Part shown: in pieces, positions 26,745 to 34,954 of the stretch
How the letters are laid out: every line of letters starts with the position of its first letter
Position numbering within the stretch: position 1 is the stretch's first letter
Origin: Telmatospirillum sp. J64-1
Lineage (GTDB): Bacteria > Pseudomonadota > Alphaproteobacteria > Rhodospirillales > Magnetospirillaceae
NCBI RefSeq assembly: GCF_006980715.1
Contig: NZ_SBHN01000010.1
Location: 448 to 64,447 of the forward strand
DNA length: 64,000 nucleotides
Reading direction: 5' to 3'
Program-made: the position numbers and the translations under genes
Notes under the pieces: model-generated
The model's input: only the letters and a program-made list of their open reading frames with translations
Told to the model about the DNA's origin: nothing
Databases searched by the model: none

Positions 26745-28133
26745 TTGGAGCAGCGGGAAGGCCAACAGCACGAAACGCAGCAGCAGGAAGACTTCTACGG
26801 TCTTTCGCATGAATGCGTGGTCGCCGTCTCCGACGCCCTGGAGCGCGGAGATCCGGAAAGCGCGCGCCAATTGGCCTTGCCGCTGCATTATTCCGATGCG
26901 GCGGACCTTTTCGAGCGTCTCAGTCCCGAAGAGCGCCGCCAGCTTGTCGAGGCCCTGCGTCCCGATTTCGAGCCCGAGATCCTGATCGAGCTCGACGAGA
27001 CCCTGCGCGACGAGATCATCGATTATCTGGGCTTCGCCAATCTGGCCAATGCCATCCAGGAGCTGGATTCGGACGATGCCGTCTGGCTGCTGGACCAGTT
27101 GGACGAGGAGGAGCAGCGGCGGGTCCTCGAGTCGCTGCCGCCCGATACCCAGACCATCCTGCTCCAGGGCCTCGCCTACCCGGAATATTCCGCCGGGCGT
27201 CTGATGGCGCGCGAACTGGTGGCCGTGCCCGCCTATTGGACGGTGGGCGAGACCATCGACTATCTGCGCGCCAGCCAGCAGGTCCCGGACGAGTTCTACG
27301 ATATCTTCGTGGTCGATCCGCGCCACCGCCCGGTGGGCAAGATCGGACTGGCGAAGCTGGTGCGGGCCCGCCGCCCGGTCCGCCTGCGCGAGATCATGGA
27401 GGGCGACCTGCCTACCGTCGGCGTCACCACCGACCAGGAGGAAGTGGCCTTCCTGTTCCGCCAGCAGGACTTGGTTTCGGCCCCGGTGGTCGATCCCGCC
27501 GGGCGGCTGGTGGGTGTGATCACCATTGACGACGTGGTGGACGTCATCGACGAGGAAGCCGCCGACGACATGCTGCGGCTGGCCGGTGTCGGCGATACCG
27601 ACCTGTTCGCGCCGGCGACCACCACGGCCATGCGGCGCATCCGCTGGCTGGTGATCACCTTGTGCAATACCATCCTTGCCTCCTATGTGATTTCCCATTT
27701 CGAGGCGACTATCGAACAGATCGTCGCCCTGGCCGTCCTGATGCCCATCGTCGCCGCCATGGGCGGCAATGCCGGCATGCAGGTGGTGACGGTCACCGTG
27801 CGGGCCCTGGCGACCAAGGAACTGGGGCACGGCAATGTAGGGCGGGTGGTGGCCAAGGAACTGGCCGTCGGCGGCATGAACGGCCTGGTCTTCGCGGCCA
27901 TCATGGGAAGCATCGCCTTCCTGTGGTTCGGGCGGATGGACCTGGGCATGGTCCTGGCCGCTGCCATGATCTTCAACATGCTTTGGGCGGGCATGGCGGG
28001 AACGGTGATTCCGCTGACGCTGAACCGCCTGAAGATCGACCCGGCCCTGGCTGCCGGGCCCTTCCTCACCACCACCACGGATGTGCTGGGCTTCTTCGCC
28101 TTCCTGGGCTTGGCGACCCTGTTCCTGGTCTAG
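26745..28133 (+). CDS. mgtE: Magnesium transporter MgtE
   Basis: Mg2+ channel gated by cytosolic magnesium. The N-terminal MgtE_N helical domain covers about residues 20-125, followed by a CBS pair (about 130-250, with FYDIFVVDPRHRPVGKIGLA and APVVDPAGRLVGVITIDDVV). Five C-terminal membrane helices carry the pore motif MGGNAGMQVVTV. No ATG exists near the N-terminus. I use TTG at 26745, which has AAGGA (26732-26736) 8 bases upstream and gives 462 residues, a normal length. It starts 4 bases after maeB, suggesting one operon. Confidence 0.93.
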   Translation: MEQREGQQHETQQQEDFYGLSHECVVAVSDALERGDPESARQLALPLHYSDAADLFERLSPEERRQLVEALRPDFEPEILIELDETLRDEIIDYLGFANLANAIQELDSDDAVWLLDQLDEEEQRRVLESLPPDTQTILLQGLAYPEYSAGRLMARELVAVPAYWTVGETIDYLRASQQVPDEFYDIFVVDPRHRPVGKIGLAKLVRARRPVRLREIMEGDLPTVGVTTDQEEVAFLFRQQDLVSAPVVDPAGRLVGVITIDDVVDVIDEEAADDMLRLAGVGDTDLFAPATTTAMRRIRWLVITLCNTILASYVISHFEATIEQIVALAVLMPIVAAMGGNAGMQVVTVTVRALATKELGHGNVGRVVAKELAVGGMNGLVFAAIMGSIAFLWFGRMDLGMVLAAAMIFNMLWAGMAGTVIPLTLNRLKIDPALAAGPFLTTTTDVLGFFAFLGLATLFLV

Positions 28134-28156
28134 GGGCGGGGGAGCCCCGGGCCATC

Positions 28157-28543
28157 ATGGGCAAGACCTATTCCATCGCCGATCTGGCACGGGAATTCGG
28201 CATCACCACGCGGACCATCCGCTTCTATGAGGATCAGGGCCTGCTTTCCCCGCGCCGCGAGGGGCAGAAGCGCCTCTATTCCGCGCGCGACCGGGTGCGG
28301 CTGAAGCTGATCATGCGCGGCAAGCGGCTGGGTTTCTCGCTGGGCGAATGCAGGGAAGTCCTCGACCTCTATGACGCCGAGCAAGGCGGCGAGACGGAAC
28401 AATTGCGCCTGGTCGTCGCCAAGATCCAGGCGCGCCGCCAGGCCCTGCGCCAGCAATTGGAGGATATCGCCGTCATCCTGGCGGAGTTGGATAGCCTGGA
28501 AAGGCAGTGCACCGACCTCCTGGCGCAGAAGGACGGGAAATAG
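28157..28543 (+). CDS. MerR-family transcriptional regulator, LiuR-like
   Basis: A 128-residue DNA-binding regulator. The N-terminal winged helix (YSIADLAREFGITTRTIRFYEDQGLLSPRREG, residues about 4-35) is MerR type, followed by RLYSARDRVRLKLIMRGKRLGFSL and a C-terminal dimerisation coiled coil. No metal-binding Cys cluster is seen; the single C-terminal Cys is isolated. This pattern is close to LiuR, which controls leucine/isovalerate catabolism, and isovaleryl-CoA dehydrogenase lies 1.6 kb away with a palindrome upstream. The LiuR assignment is inferred from likeness and context. It follows mgtE by 23 bases. Confidence 0.82.
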   Translation: MGKTYSIADLAREFGITTRTIRFYEDQGLLSPRREGQKRLYSARDRVRLKLIMRGKRLGFSLGECREVLDLYDAEQGGETEQLRLVVAKIQARRQALRQQLEDIAVILAELDSLERQCTDLLAQKDGK

Positions 28544-28570
28544 GACTTCGAGAGAGGCCGAAGACGGCTT

Positions 28571-29971
28571 CTATACCTTCTCCTGTGCCTCCTGTGCCGC
28601 CCTCTTGAGGCGGATCAGGGGGACGATGCGGCGGTCGAACAGGTCGGAATTGACAATGATCTTGGTGATCTCGGTGCTGCCCTTGATCGAGCCCCGATGC
28701 TTCATCTCGAAATAATCGCTGACCAGGCCGCGCACGGCGTCGGCGGCCTGCGGCGTCTGGAAGGGGCCGTCGAAGAAGGCGGAGCCCAGCCCGTTCTTCA
28801 TCCATAGCCCTTCCAGGATGGCATTGGCCTCGACGAAGCTCAGGCATTCCCGGCCTTCGCGGTTGATCATGGTCAGGGCGTCCATCATCTCCCAGGTGGT
28901 GAAGCCGAGATAGCGCTTGGTGAAGATCTGGACCTGATCGATCAGGTCCGTCTTCTCCTGGCCTTCCGTCTGCCGGATCAGGCGGGCCCATTGGCCGAAA
29001 GCGTCGATGATGTTCTCGTCCCGCTCGAACATGGTCGAGAACTTCATGCCCATGATCTTGCGCATGGCGCCGATATCGGTCTCGAAGCGGCGCCCCTTCA
29101 GCTTCGACTTGCCCGCTTTCACGCGCTGGGCGTTGATCTTGTCGGTGATGTCGCGCTTTTCCCAGCGTCCCAGCGCCCGGATCATTTCCGGCGTCTTCAG
29201 GTCGAGGAAGCACTCGCCCAGGTCCCGGAACTGCTCGACGCATTGGAAGGAATCGATGACGGCGGTGATGAAGTCGGGCTGCCAGTCGAGGATCAGCGCG
29301 AAGTCGCCGAGCAGCAGCTTGCGCAGCTCGCGCACATGGAAGGCCTTGAAGTGGCGCAGGGCGGCCAGATAATCCTCGTTCTTGGCCGACATGATCTCGG
29401 CGAAGCGGCGGCCCAGGCCGCGCTGCAATTCGTCGATCGCCAGCGAATCCATCGAGGCCAGCATGCGCATGCGCGGCAGCGAGGTGCGGTCCTGGGCGAA
29501 TTTGCTCAGCTTCTCCAGCGCCTTGGGATTCTCGGCGAAGATATGGGTCATGGCGCGGTGCAGGAAATACTGCTCGACCGCCTGGAGGCTCATGCCGCAG
29601 GCCCCTAGCAGGCTGCGCTTGTCGTTATAGGCCAGGGGCTTGGTGCCGGCTTTGGGAATGATGCGGGTCAGGCCGCTCTGCCAAGCCGCCTCGAACAGGG
29701 TTAGGCCGCGTTCGATGGCGCGATGGTCCCGCAGCACCGCCTCGAAATCCTGCCCGGCCAGGACGCGCTGCTCGGGCGGGATGGTGGCTTCTTCCAGGGC
29801 TTGCAGAGAGGGATAGATATTCCGTGCGACGCGCAGGATGCGGGCCTCGCGCAGACGGCGCAGGCGCAGGGCCTGCGACCGGCCGAAACGGCGCAGGAAT
29901 CCGGGGAGAAGGCGCAGGAAAACGCCATCGCCGGACATTTCGTCGAAAGCAATTTCCAGGGGATGCGCCAT
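28571..29971 (-). CDS. Conserved hypothetical protein of unknown function
   Basis: I do not recognise this 466-residue protein. It is soluble in character, without signal peptide or membrane segment, and largely helical with many Arg, Lys and Glu residues. Notable stretches are RKIMGMKFSTMFERDENIID, YLGFTTWEMMDALTMINREG and a basic C-terminus. Codon use matches its neighbours, and the intact long frame argues for a real gene. It is divergent from ivd, and the 173-base space between them contains the 16-bp palindrome at 30050-30065, so both could share a regulator. It converges on the MerR gene. Confidence 0.75.
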   Translation of the reverse strand: MAHPLEIAFDEMSGDGVFLRLLPGFLRRFGRSQALRLRRLREARILRVARNIYPSLQALEEATIPPEQRVLAGQDFEAVLRDHRAIERGLTLFEAAWQSGLTRIIPKAGTKPLAYNDKRSLLGACGMSLQAVEQYFLHRAMTHIFAENPKALEKLSKFAQDRTSLPRMRMLASMDSLAIDELQRGLGRRFAEIMSAKNEDYLAALRHFKAFHVRELRKLLLGDFALILDWQPDFITAVIDSFQCVEQFRDLGECFLDLKTPEMIRALGRWEKRDITDKINAQRVKAGKSKLKGRRFETDIGAMRKIMGMKFSTMFERDENIIDAFGQWARLIRQTEGQEKTDLIDQVQIFTKRYLGFTTWEMMDALTMINREGRECLSFVEANAILEGLWMKNGLGSAFFDGPFQTPQAADAVRGLVSDYFEMKHRGSIKGSTEITKIIVNSDLFDRRIVPLIRLKRAAQEAQEKV

Positions 29972-30049
29972 CAGTCTTGGGCAGCGGAGGGGATCACCAT
30001 GGAGGCAGTCTGCTGCGCCTGAACGTAAAGATCAAGATTCTGTCGCCTT

Positions 30050-30065
30050 ACGTTTACGTAAACGT
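30050..30065. promoter_or_regulatory. 16-bp perfect palindrome upstream of ivd
   Basis: The sequence acgtttacgtaaacgt is its own reverse complement. It lies 80 bases before the ivd start, between two divergent genes, with a -10-like TATAGA (30069-30074) directly after it. A likely target is the LiuR-like MerR protein encoded at 28157-28543. As far as I recall, LiuR sites are ACGT-containing palindromes; I could not check this. Confidence 0.6.
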
Positions 30066-30144
30066 CAATATAGACTGGAGGTGGGTCAAAAAGGCGGGGG
30101 AAATCTCCATCTGAAAGAAAACAGGCAGGCGAGGGAGTCCCGGA

Positions 30145-31308
30145 ATGCGCATTCCCATGTTGAATTTCGATATCGGCGAAAATGCCCAGATGCTGCGCGA
30201 GTCGGTGCAGCGCTTCGCCCAGGCCGAAATCGCCCCCCGTGCCGCCGAGATCGACCGGGTGAACGATTTTCCCGCCGATCTGTGGCGCAAGATGGGCGAT
30301 CTCGGCGTGCTGGGCATTACCGCGCCCGAGGAATATGGCGGGGCGGCCATGGGCTATCTGGAACATGTCATCGCCATGGAGGAGATCAGCCGCGCCTCGG
30401 CGTCGGTGGGGCTGTCCTATGGCGCTCATTCCAATCTCTGCGTCAACCAGATCAGCCGTCACGGCACGCCCGCGCAGAAGGAGCGCTACCTGCCCAAGCT
30501 GATCGGCGGCGAGCATGTGGGCGCCCTGGCCATGTCGGAACCCGATGCCGGGTCGGATGTGGTGTCGATGAAGCTGCGCGCCGAGCGCAAGGGCGACCGC
30601 TATGTGCTGAACGGCACCAAGATGTGGATTACCAACGGTCCCGATGCCGACACGCTGGTGGTCTATGCCAAGACGGACCCCCAGGCCGGGCCGCGCGGCA
30701 TCACCGCCTTCATCGTCGAGAAGGGCATGGCGGGTTTCTCGGTGGCGCAGAAGCTGGACAAGCTGGGCATGCGCGGCTCGAACACCGGCGAATTGGTCTT
30801 CGCCGATTGCGAGGTGCCCGCCGAGAATGTGCTGGGGCGGGAAGGGCAGGGCGTCAACGTCCTGATGAGCGGCCTGGACTTCGAGCGTGCCGTCCTGGCC
30901 GGCGGGCCGCTGGGAATCATGCAGGCCTGCCTCGACGTGGTGCTGCCCTATGTCCATGAACGCCGCCAGTTCGGCCAGCCCATCGGCGAATTCCAGCTGA
31001 TGCAGGGCAAGCTGGCGGACATGTACACCACGCTGAGCGCCTGCCGCGCCTATGTCTATGCCGTCGCCAAGGCCTGCGACCGGGGCGAAACCACCCGCAA
31101 GGACGCCGCCGGGGCGATCCTCTATGCGGCGGAGAAGGCCACCTGGATGGCGCTGGAGGCGATCCAATGCCTGGGCGGCAACGGCTATATCAACGACATG
31201 CCCACCGGCCGCCTGCTGCGCGACGCGAAGCTCTACGAAATCGGCGCGGGCACCAGCGAAATCCGCCGCATGCTGATCGGGCGGGAATTGTTCAAGGAAA
31301 CGGCGTGA
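30145..31308 (+). CDS. ivd: Isovaleryl-CoA dehydrogenase
   Basis: Flavin enzyme oxidising isovaleryl-CoA to 3-methylcrotonyl-CoA in leucine breakdown. It has the acyl-CoA dehydrogenase blocks: [35 protein letters not shown] and the C-terminal [20 protein letters not shown] with [19 protein letters not shown]. The catalytic Glu is placed as in isovaleryl-CoA dehydrogenase, in [13 protein letters not shown] (Glu247), rather than the C-terminal position of short-chain enzymes. Length is 387. The palindrome at 30050-30065 probably controls it. The usual partner genes for methylcrotonyl-CoA carboxylase are not in the window. Confidence 0.93.
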   Translation: MRIPMLNFDIGENAQMLRESVQRFAQAEIAPRAAEIDRVNDFPADLWRKMGDLGVLGITAPEEYGGAAMGYLEHVIAMEEISRASASVGLSYGAHSNLCVNQISRHGTPAQKERYLPKLIGGEHVGALAMSEPDAGSDVVSMKLRAERKGDRYVLNGTKMWITNGPDADTLVVYAKTDPQAGPRGITAFIVEKGMAGFSVAQKLDKLGMRGSNTGELVFADCEVPAENVLGREGQGVNVLMSGLDFERAVLAGGPLGIMQACLDVVLPYVHERRQFGQPIGEFQLMQGKLADMYTTLSACRAYVYAVAKACDRGETTRKDAAGAILYAAEKATWMALEAIQCLGGNGYINDMPTGRLLRDAKLYEIGAGTSEIRRMLIGRELFKETA

Positions 31309-31320
31309 GTGCGGGATCTC

Positions 31321-31350
31321 ATGGGCTCCCGCTTTCGCGGGAGTGACGAG
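31321..31350. repeat. REP-like palindromic element
   Basis: 7-bp stem ctcccgc (31326-31332) with gcgggag (31337-31343) around tttc. It lies inside a sequence of the common dispersed kind that, read in reverse, translates as VTPAKAGAH. No T tract follows. Such elements are scattered in many proteobacterial genomes, so this is probably a repeat rather than a specific ivd terminator. Confidence 0.55.
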
Positions 31351-31441
31351 GAAAATAGTTTGACGATACTCAAAGGCCCGCTGGAAAGCTGGCCTTTTTC
31401 GTTCCGTCCTTTCCGCGTTCCTTTGATAAGTTTTATTTAAG

Positions 31442-31817
<376 letters not shown>

Positions 31818-31822
31818 CAGAA

Positions 31823-32203
31823 ATGACCCGCCGTCTCATCTCCTCCGGCTCGCCCTTCGAAGAAGTCGCGGGCTATTCCCGCGCCGTGGTCCAGGGCGAC
31901 TGGGTCTTCGTCGCCGGTACCAGCGGCTTCGCCAATGGCGAGATCGCCGACAGCGTGGAAGAGCAGGCCGAACAGGCCTTCGCCACCATCGCCGCTGCCT
32001 TGGAACAGGCCGGCGCCAGCCTGGCCGATGTCGTCCGCACCGTGGTCTACATCACCGAAGCCGGAGATTTCCAGAAGGTCGCCCCCATCTGCGGCAAGCA
32101 TTTCAAGGGCATCAAGCCCGCCAATACCACCGTCGTCTGCGGTCTCGTCGATCCTCGCATGAAGGTCGAGATCGAAGTCACCGCGCTGAAGCGCCAGGGC
32201 TGA
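31823..32203 (+). CDS. RidA (YjgF/YER057c/UK114) family protein
   Basis: A 126-residue trimeric-fold protein. RidA proper hydrolyses reactive enamine/imine intermediates such as 2-aminoacrylate. Family blocks are SRAVVQGDWVFVAGTSGFAN, EEQAEQAFATIAAALEQAGAS and VVRTVVYITEAGDF. The segment that carries the catalytic Arg in E. coli RidA (PARSCVEV) reads PANTTVVC here, so deaminase activity is doubtful and this is probably another Rid subfamily. The ATG lies 5 bases after the thiolase remnant stop, suggesting it was once downstream of an intact thiolase gene. Confidence 0.88.
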   Translation: MTRRLISSGSPFEEVAGYSRAVVQGDWVFVAGTSGFANGEIADSVEEQAEQAFATIAAALEQAGASLADVVRTVVYITEAGDFQKVAPICGKHFKGIKPANTTVVCGLVDPRMKVEIEVTALKRQG

Positions 32204-32235
32204 CCGGGCAGGTTTTCCGGACGGAATGCTTTATG

Positions 32236-32270
32236 ATCGCCGGGAGGAAGGGATAGTCTCTCCCGGCGAT
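32236..32270 (+). promoter_or_regulatory. Long hairpin between ridA and carbonic anhydrase
   Basis: Perfect 11-bp stem atcgccgggag (32236-32246) with ctcccggcgat (32260-32270) around a 13-base loop, ending 19 bases before the preferred carbonic anhydrase start. There is no T tract, so it is not a standard terminator. An RNA stability or translation control element is possible. Confidence 0.45.
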
Positions 32271-32289
32271 GTTACAGAGGACGGAGCCC

Positions 32290-32907
32290 ATGGTGGATCC
32301 CTTGAAGCGCCTGGTCGCCGGCGCACGCGCCTTCCAGGCCGTCTACTACCAGCAGCGGCCGGAACGTATCCGCAGCCTGATCCAGTCGGGGCAGCGGCCC
32401 GAAGTGATGGTCATCGCCTGTTCCGATTCCCGCGTCGATCCCGCTATCCTGATGAATGTGGAGCCGGGGGAATTGTTCGTGGTGCGCAACGTCGCCAATC
32501 TGGTGCCGCCCTACCAGCCCGACGGCTCCTATCACGGCACCTCGGCGGCGCTGGAATTCGGAGTGCGCGACCTGAAGGTCAGGCATGTGATTGTGTTGGG
32601 CCATTCGCGCTGCGGCGGCATCAACGCCTTGGTCAACAACATGGAGGCGGTTTCGCGCGAGCGCGACTTCATCGCGCCCTGGATGTCGATCCTGCGGGAT
32701 GGCTGCACCGAATGCACCGACGGCCATAACCGGCTGGCCGAGATGAAGGGGATCCGCATTTCCATGGACAACCTGTTGACCTTCCCTTGGCTGGCCGAGA
32801 TGGTGGAGGAAGGCAAGATCTCGCTCCACGGCTGGTATTGGGAACTGGATGAAGGGATGCTGTGGGGCTACGACCGCTTCACCGAGGAGTTCACGCCCCT
32901 GCTGTAA
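32290..32907 (+). CDS. Beta-class carbonic anhydrase
   Basis: Zinc enzyme interconverting CO2 and bicarbonate. Zinc ligands are Cys44, His105 and Cys108 (ACSDSRVDP and GHSRCGG), with the Asp46-Arg48 dyad of the active site. The C-terminal ISLHGWYWELDEGMLWGYD is typical of this class. The 205-residue length is normal. I use ATG 32290 (GAGGA 8 bases upstream) rather than the ATG at 32269, which lies inside a hairpin. No signal peptide, so cytoplasmic. The DsbA-fold gene follows after 36 bases. Confidence 0.95.
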   Translation: MVDPLKRLVAGARAFQAVYYQQRPERIRSLIQSGQRPEVMVIACSDSRVDPAILMNVEPGELFVVRNVANLVPPYQPDGSYHGTSAALEFGVRDLKVRHVIVLGHSRCGGINALVNNMEAVSRERDFIAPWMSILRDGCTECTDGHNRLAEMKGIRISMDNLLTFPWLAEMVEEGKISLHGWYWELDEGMLWGYDRFTEEFTPLL

Positions 32908-32943
32908 GGCGTGGGCTTCATTACATCGCAGGGAGGAAACAGA

Positions 32944-33546
32944 ATGGCTCAAGCCATCGATTTCTATTTCGACTTCTCGTCCCCCTATGGCTATTTCGCC
33001 TCGCATCGGATCGACGAGATCGCGGCGCGCCACGGCCGGTCGGTCGCTTGGCGCCCCTTCATGATCGGTGCGGCCTTCAAGAGCACCGGACAGGTTCCGT
33101 TGCTGAACCAGCCCATGCGCGGCACCTATGCCCTGCATGACTGGAACCGGCTGGCGCGGCGCTGGAAGGTGCCGTTCAAGATGGCCGAGCCCTTTCCCTT
33201 CATCGCCCTGGCCGCCAGCCGGGGCTTTTACTGGATCGCCTCGACCGATCCCGACCGCGCCAAGGCCTTCGCCAAGCGCGTCTATCACGCCGCTTTCGGC
33301 GAGGGGCGGCCCATGGACAAGCCCGAAGTCGTCGTTCCCGAGGCCGAGGCCCTGGGCATCGCCCGCGATGACTTCCTGGCCGCTGTCACCGCCCCGGTCT
33401 GGAAGGATAGGCTGAAGGCGGAAACCGAGCGGGCCTTGGAGCGCGGCGCCTATGGCTCGCCCTTCTTCTTCGTCGACGACGAGCCGTTCTGGGGGAATGA
33501 CCGGCTGGAAGAGATCGAGCGCTGGCTGGAAACCGGCGGCTGGTAA
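32944..33546 (+). CDS. DsbA-family 2-hydroxychromene-2-carboxylate isomerase-like protein
   Basis: Kappa-class glutathione transferase fold (DsbA family without the CXXC pair). The active-site region is FYFDFSSPYGYFASHRIDEI, where a Ser (residue 12 or 13) replaces the DsbA cysteine. The C-terminal RGAYGSPFFFVDDEPFWGNDRL contains the cis-Pro. Length is 200. Members isomerise a naphthalene-pathway intermediate with glutathione, but homologues occur widely without that pathway, so the true substrate is unknown. GGGAGG precedes the ATG at 32944. Confidence 0.88.
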   Translation: MAQAIDFYFDFSSPYGYFASHRIDEIAARHGRSVAWRPFMIGAAFKSTGQVPLLNQPMRGTYALHDWNRLARRWKVPFKMAEPFPFIALAASRGFYWIASTDPDRAKAFAKRVYHAAFGEGRPMDKPEVVVPEAEALGIARDDFLAAVTAPVWKDRLKAETERALERGAYGSPFFFVDDEPFWGNDRLEEIERWLETGGW

Positions 33547-33680
33547 CGCTTCTCCGGGTACTGCTGCGGAAGTTTCCCGTTTCGGGAATGCATGGAAGCG
33601 GATATAACGGATGCCTCACCCAAAGTGGGGAGGGGCATTGTGGTAAGGCGAATTTCCGCCTGGAGGGAAGCTGACGCTCC

Positions 33681-34253
33681 ATGACCGGCTATAACCTGGA
33701 ACGCTTGAACTTCCTGGTCGTCGACGACAACAAGCACATGCGTGCATTGGTGAAGACGATCCTGCACGCCTTGGGGTCCAAGAATGTGTTGGAAGCCGCC
33801 GATGGCGCCGACGCGTTCAAGGAATTGCGCCATTTCCCCGCCGATATCATCATCTGCGACTGGAACATGTCGCCGCTCGACGGGCTGGACTTCGTCCGGC
33901 TGGTGCGGACCGGCAAGGACAGCCCCAATCCCTTCGCCGCCATCATCATGCTGACCGGCCATACGGAAATGCACCGGGTGGTCGAGGCCCGCGATGCCGG
34001 CGTGCATGAATTCCTGGCCAAGCCCATCTCGGCCAAGGGGCTCTATTCCCGCATCCGTTCGATCATCGAGAAGCCGCGTCCCTTCATCCGCACGGCGACC
34101 TATTTCGGCCCCGACCGCCGCCGCAAGGAAATGGATTACAAGGGCCGCGAGCGCCGCAAGAACAGCGCCGCCGCCGCCTCGACGCCGGCCGCCGAGAGTT
34201 CCAGCCAGGAAACCGGGCTGACCCAGGCCGAACTGGACGCCCTGTTCGGCTGA
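33681..34253 (+). CDS. CheY-like response regulator with C-terminal tail
   Basis: Receiver domain (residues about 9-130) with acidic pocket Asp15-Asp16, phosphoacceptor Asp60 (IIICDWNMS), Thr in IIMLTGHTE and Lys in FLAKPIS. No DNA-binding output domain. The remaining 60 residues form a low-complexity linker rich in Ala/Ser ending in LTQAELDALFG (residues 180-190), which resembles the FliM N-terminal EIDALL motif that binds phospho-CheY. A histidine phosphotransfer gene follows 106 bases downstream, so they probably act in one phosphorelay. Confidence 0.87.
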   Translation: MTGYNLERLNFLVVDDNKHMRALVKTILHALGSKNVLEAADGADAFKELRHFPADIIICDWNMSPLDGLDFVRLVRTGKDSPNPFAAIIMLTGHTEMHRVVEARDAGVHEFLAKPISAKGLYSRIRSIIEKPRPFIRTATYFGPDRRRKEMDYKGRERRKNSAAAASTPAAESSSQETGLTQAELDALFG

Positions 34254-34359
34254 GCAGCGAGCCGGTCGCGTCCGGCTCTTCCGGCGCCCAGGGCTGCAGG
34301 CTTGCGTTGGTGCGGAAAAGCCGCGATAACATTCGGGTTATATGGGAGACCAGCCTGAC

Positions 34360-34875
34360 ATGAGCGGCGACGAACACGAGATCATCCGGCCCCCGAATAC
34401 CTTGAAGAGCAAGGTGACCTACGGCCCGGGCGGCGTCGATCTGGACGCCCTGGAAAAGGCCGAGGCGGTCATCGCGGGGCTCAAGGGCAGCTACCTGGAA
34501 TGGGTGCAGGACGACCTGGTCAAGCTTCAGGAGGTCTATGACCGGGCGCTGGCCGGGCAGGGCGATCCGCGGGATAATCTGCGCGAGATCTTCCGCATCG
34601 CCCACGACATCAAGGGCCAGGGCGGCAGCTTCGACTATCACCTGATGACCCAGGTTGGGAACCATCTCTGTCGCTTCATCGAAGCGGCGGAGGAATTGGT
34701 CGTCACCGGCAAGTCCGAACTGGCCGTGGTCAAGGTCCATCTCGATGCCCTGCGCTTGATCATCGCCGAACGCCGCGAAGGCGATGGCGGCGCCGAAGGC
34801 CAGAAGATGGTCGCCGGTCTCGCCTTGGTGGTGGAAAAGTACCTCAAGCGCAAGAAGGCCGCCGAAGAGGGCTGA
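34360..34875 (+). CDS. Histidine phosphotransfer (Hpt) domain protein
   Basis: A 171-residue protein built around one Hpt domain; the phosphoacceptor is His82 in IFRIAHDIKGQGGSFDY. It has no kinase or receiver domain, so it should pass phosphate between a hybrid kinase and a receiver, plausibly the response regulator just upstream. ATG 34360 has GGGAG upstream; an ATG at 34342 would add six residues without a site. A bidirectional terminator follows. Confidence 0.87.
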   Translation: MSGDEHEIIRPPNTLKSKVTYGPGGVDLDALEKAEAVIAGLKGSYLEWVQDDLVKLQEVYDRALAGQGDPRDNLREIFRIAHDIKGQGGSFDYHLMTQVGNHLCRFIEAAEELVVTGKSELAVVKVHLDALRLIIAERREGDGGAEGQKMVAGLALVVEKYLKRKKAAEEG

Positions 34876-34900
34876 ACAGGCCTTCTTGTTCTGCTCAACA

Positions 34901-34938
34901 AAAAAGCCCTGCTTCAACCGAAGCAGGGCTTTTTCTTG
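34901..34938. terminator. Bidirectional terminator
   Basis: 14-bp perfect stem (34901-34914 with 34921-34934) with A run on one side and T run on the other, between the convergent Hpt and carboxypeptidase genes. It can serve both. Confidence 0.9.
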
Positions 34939-34954
34939 TCAGGGGCCGAGCCGG

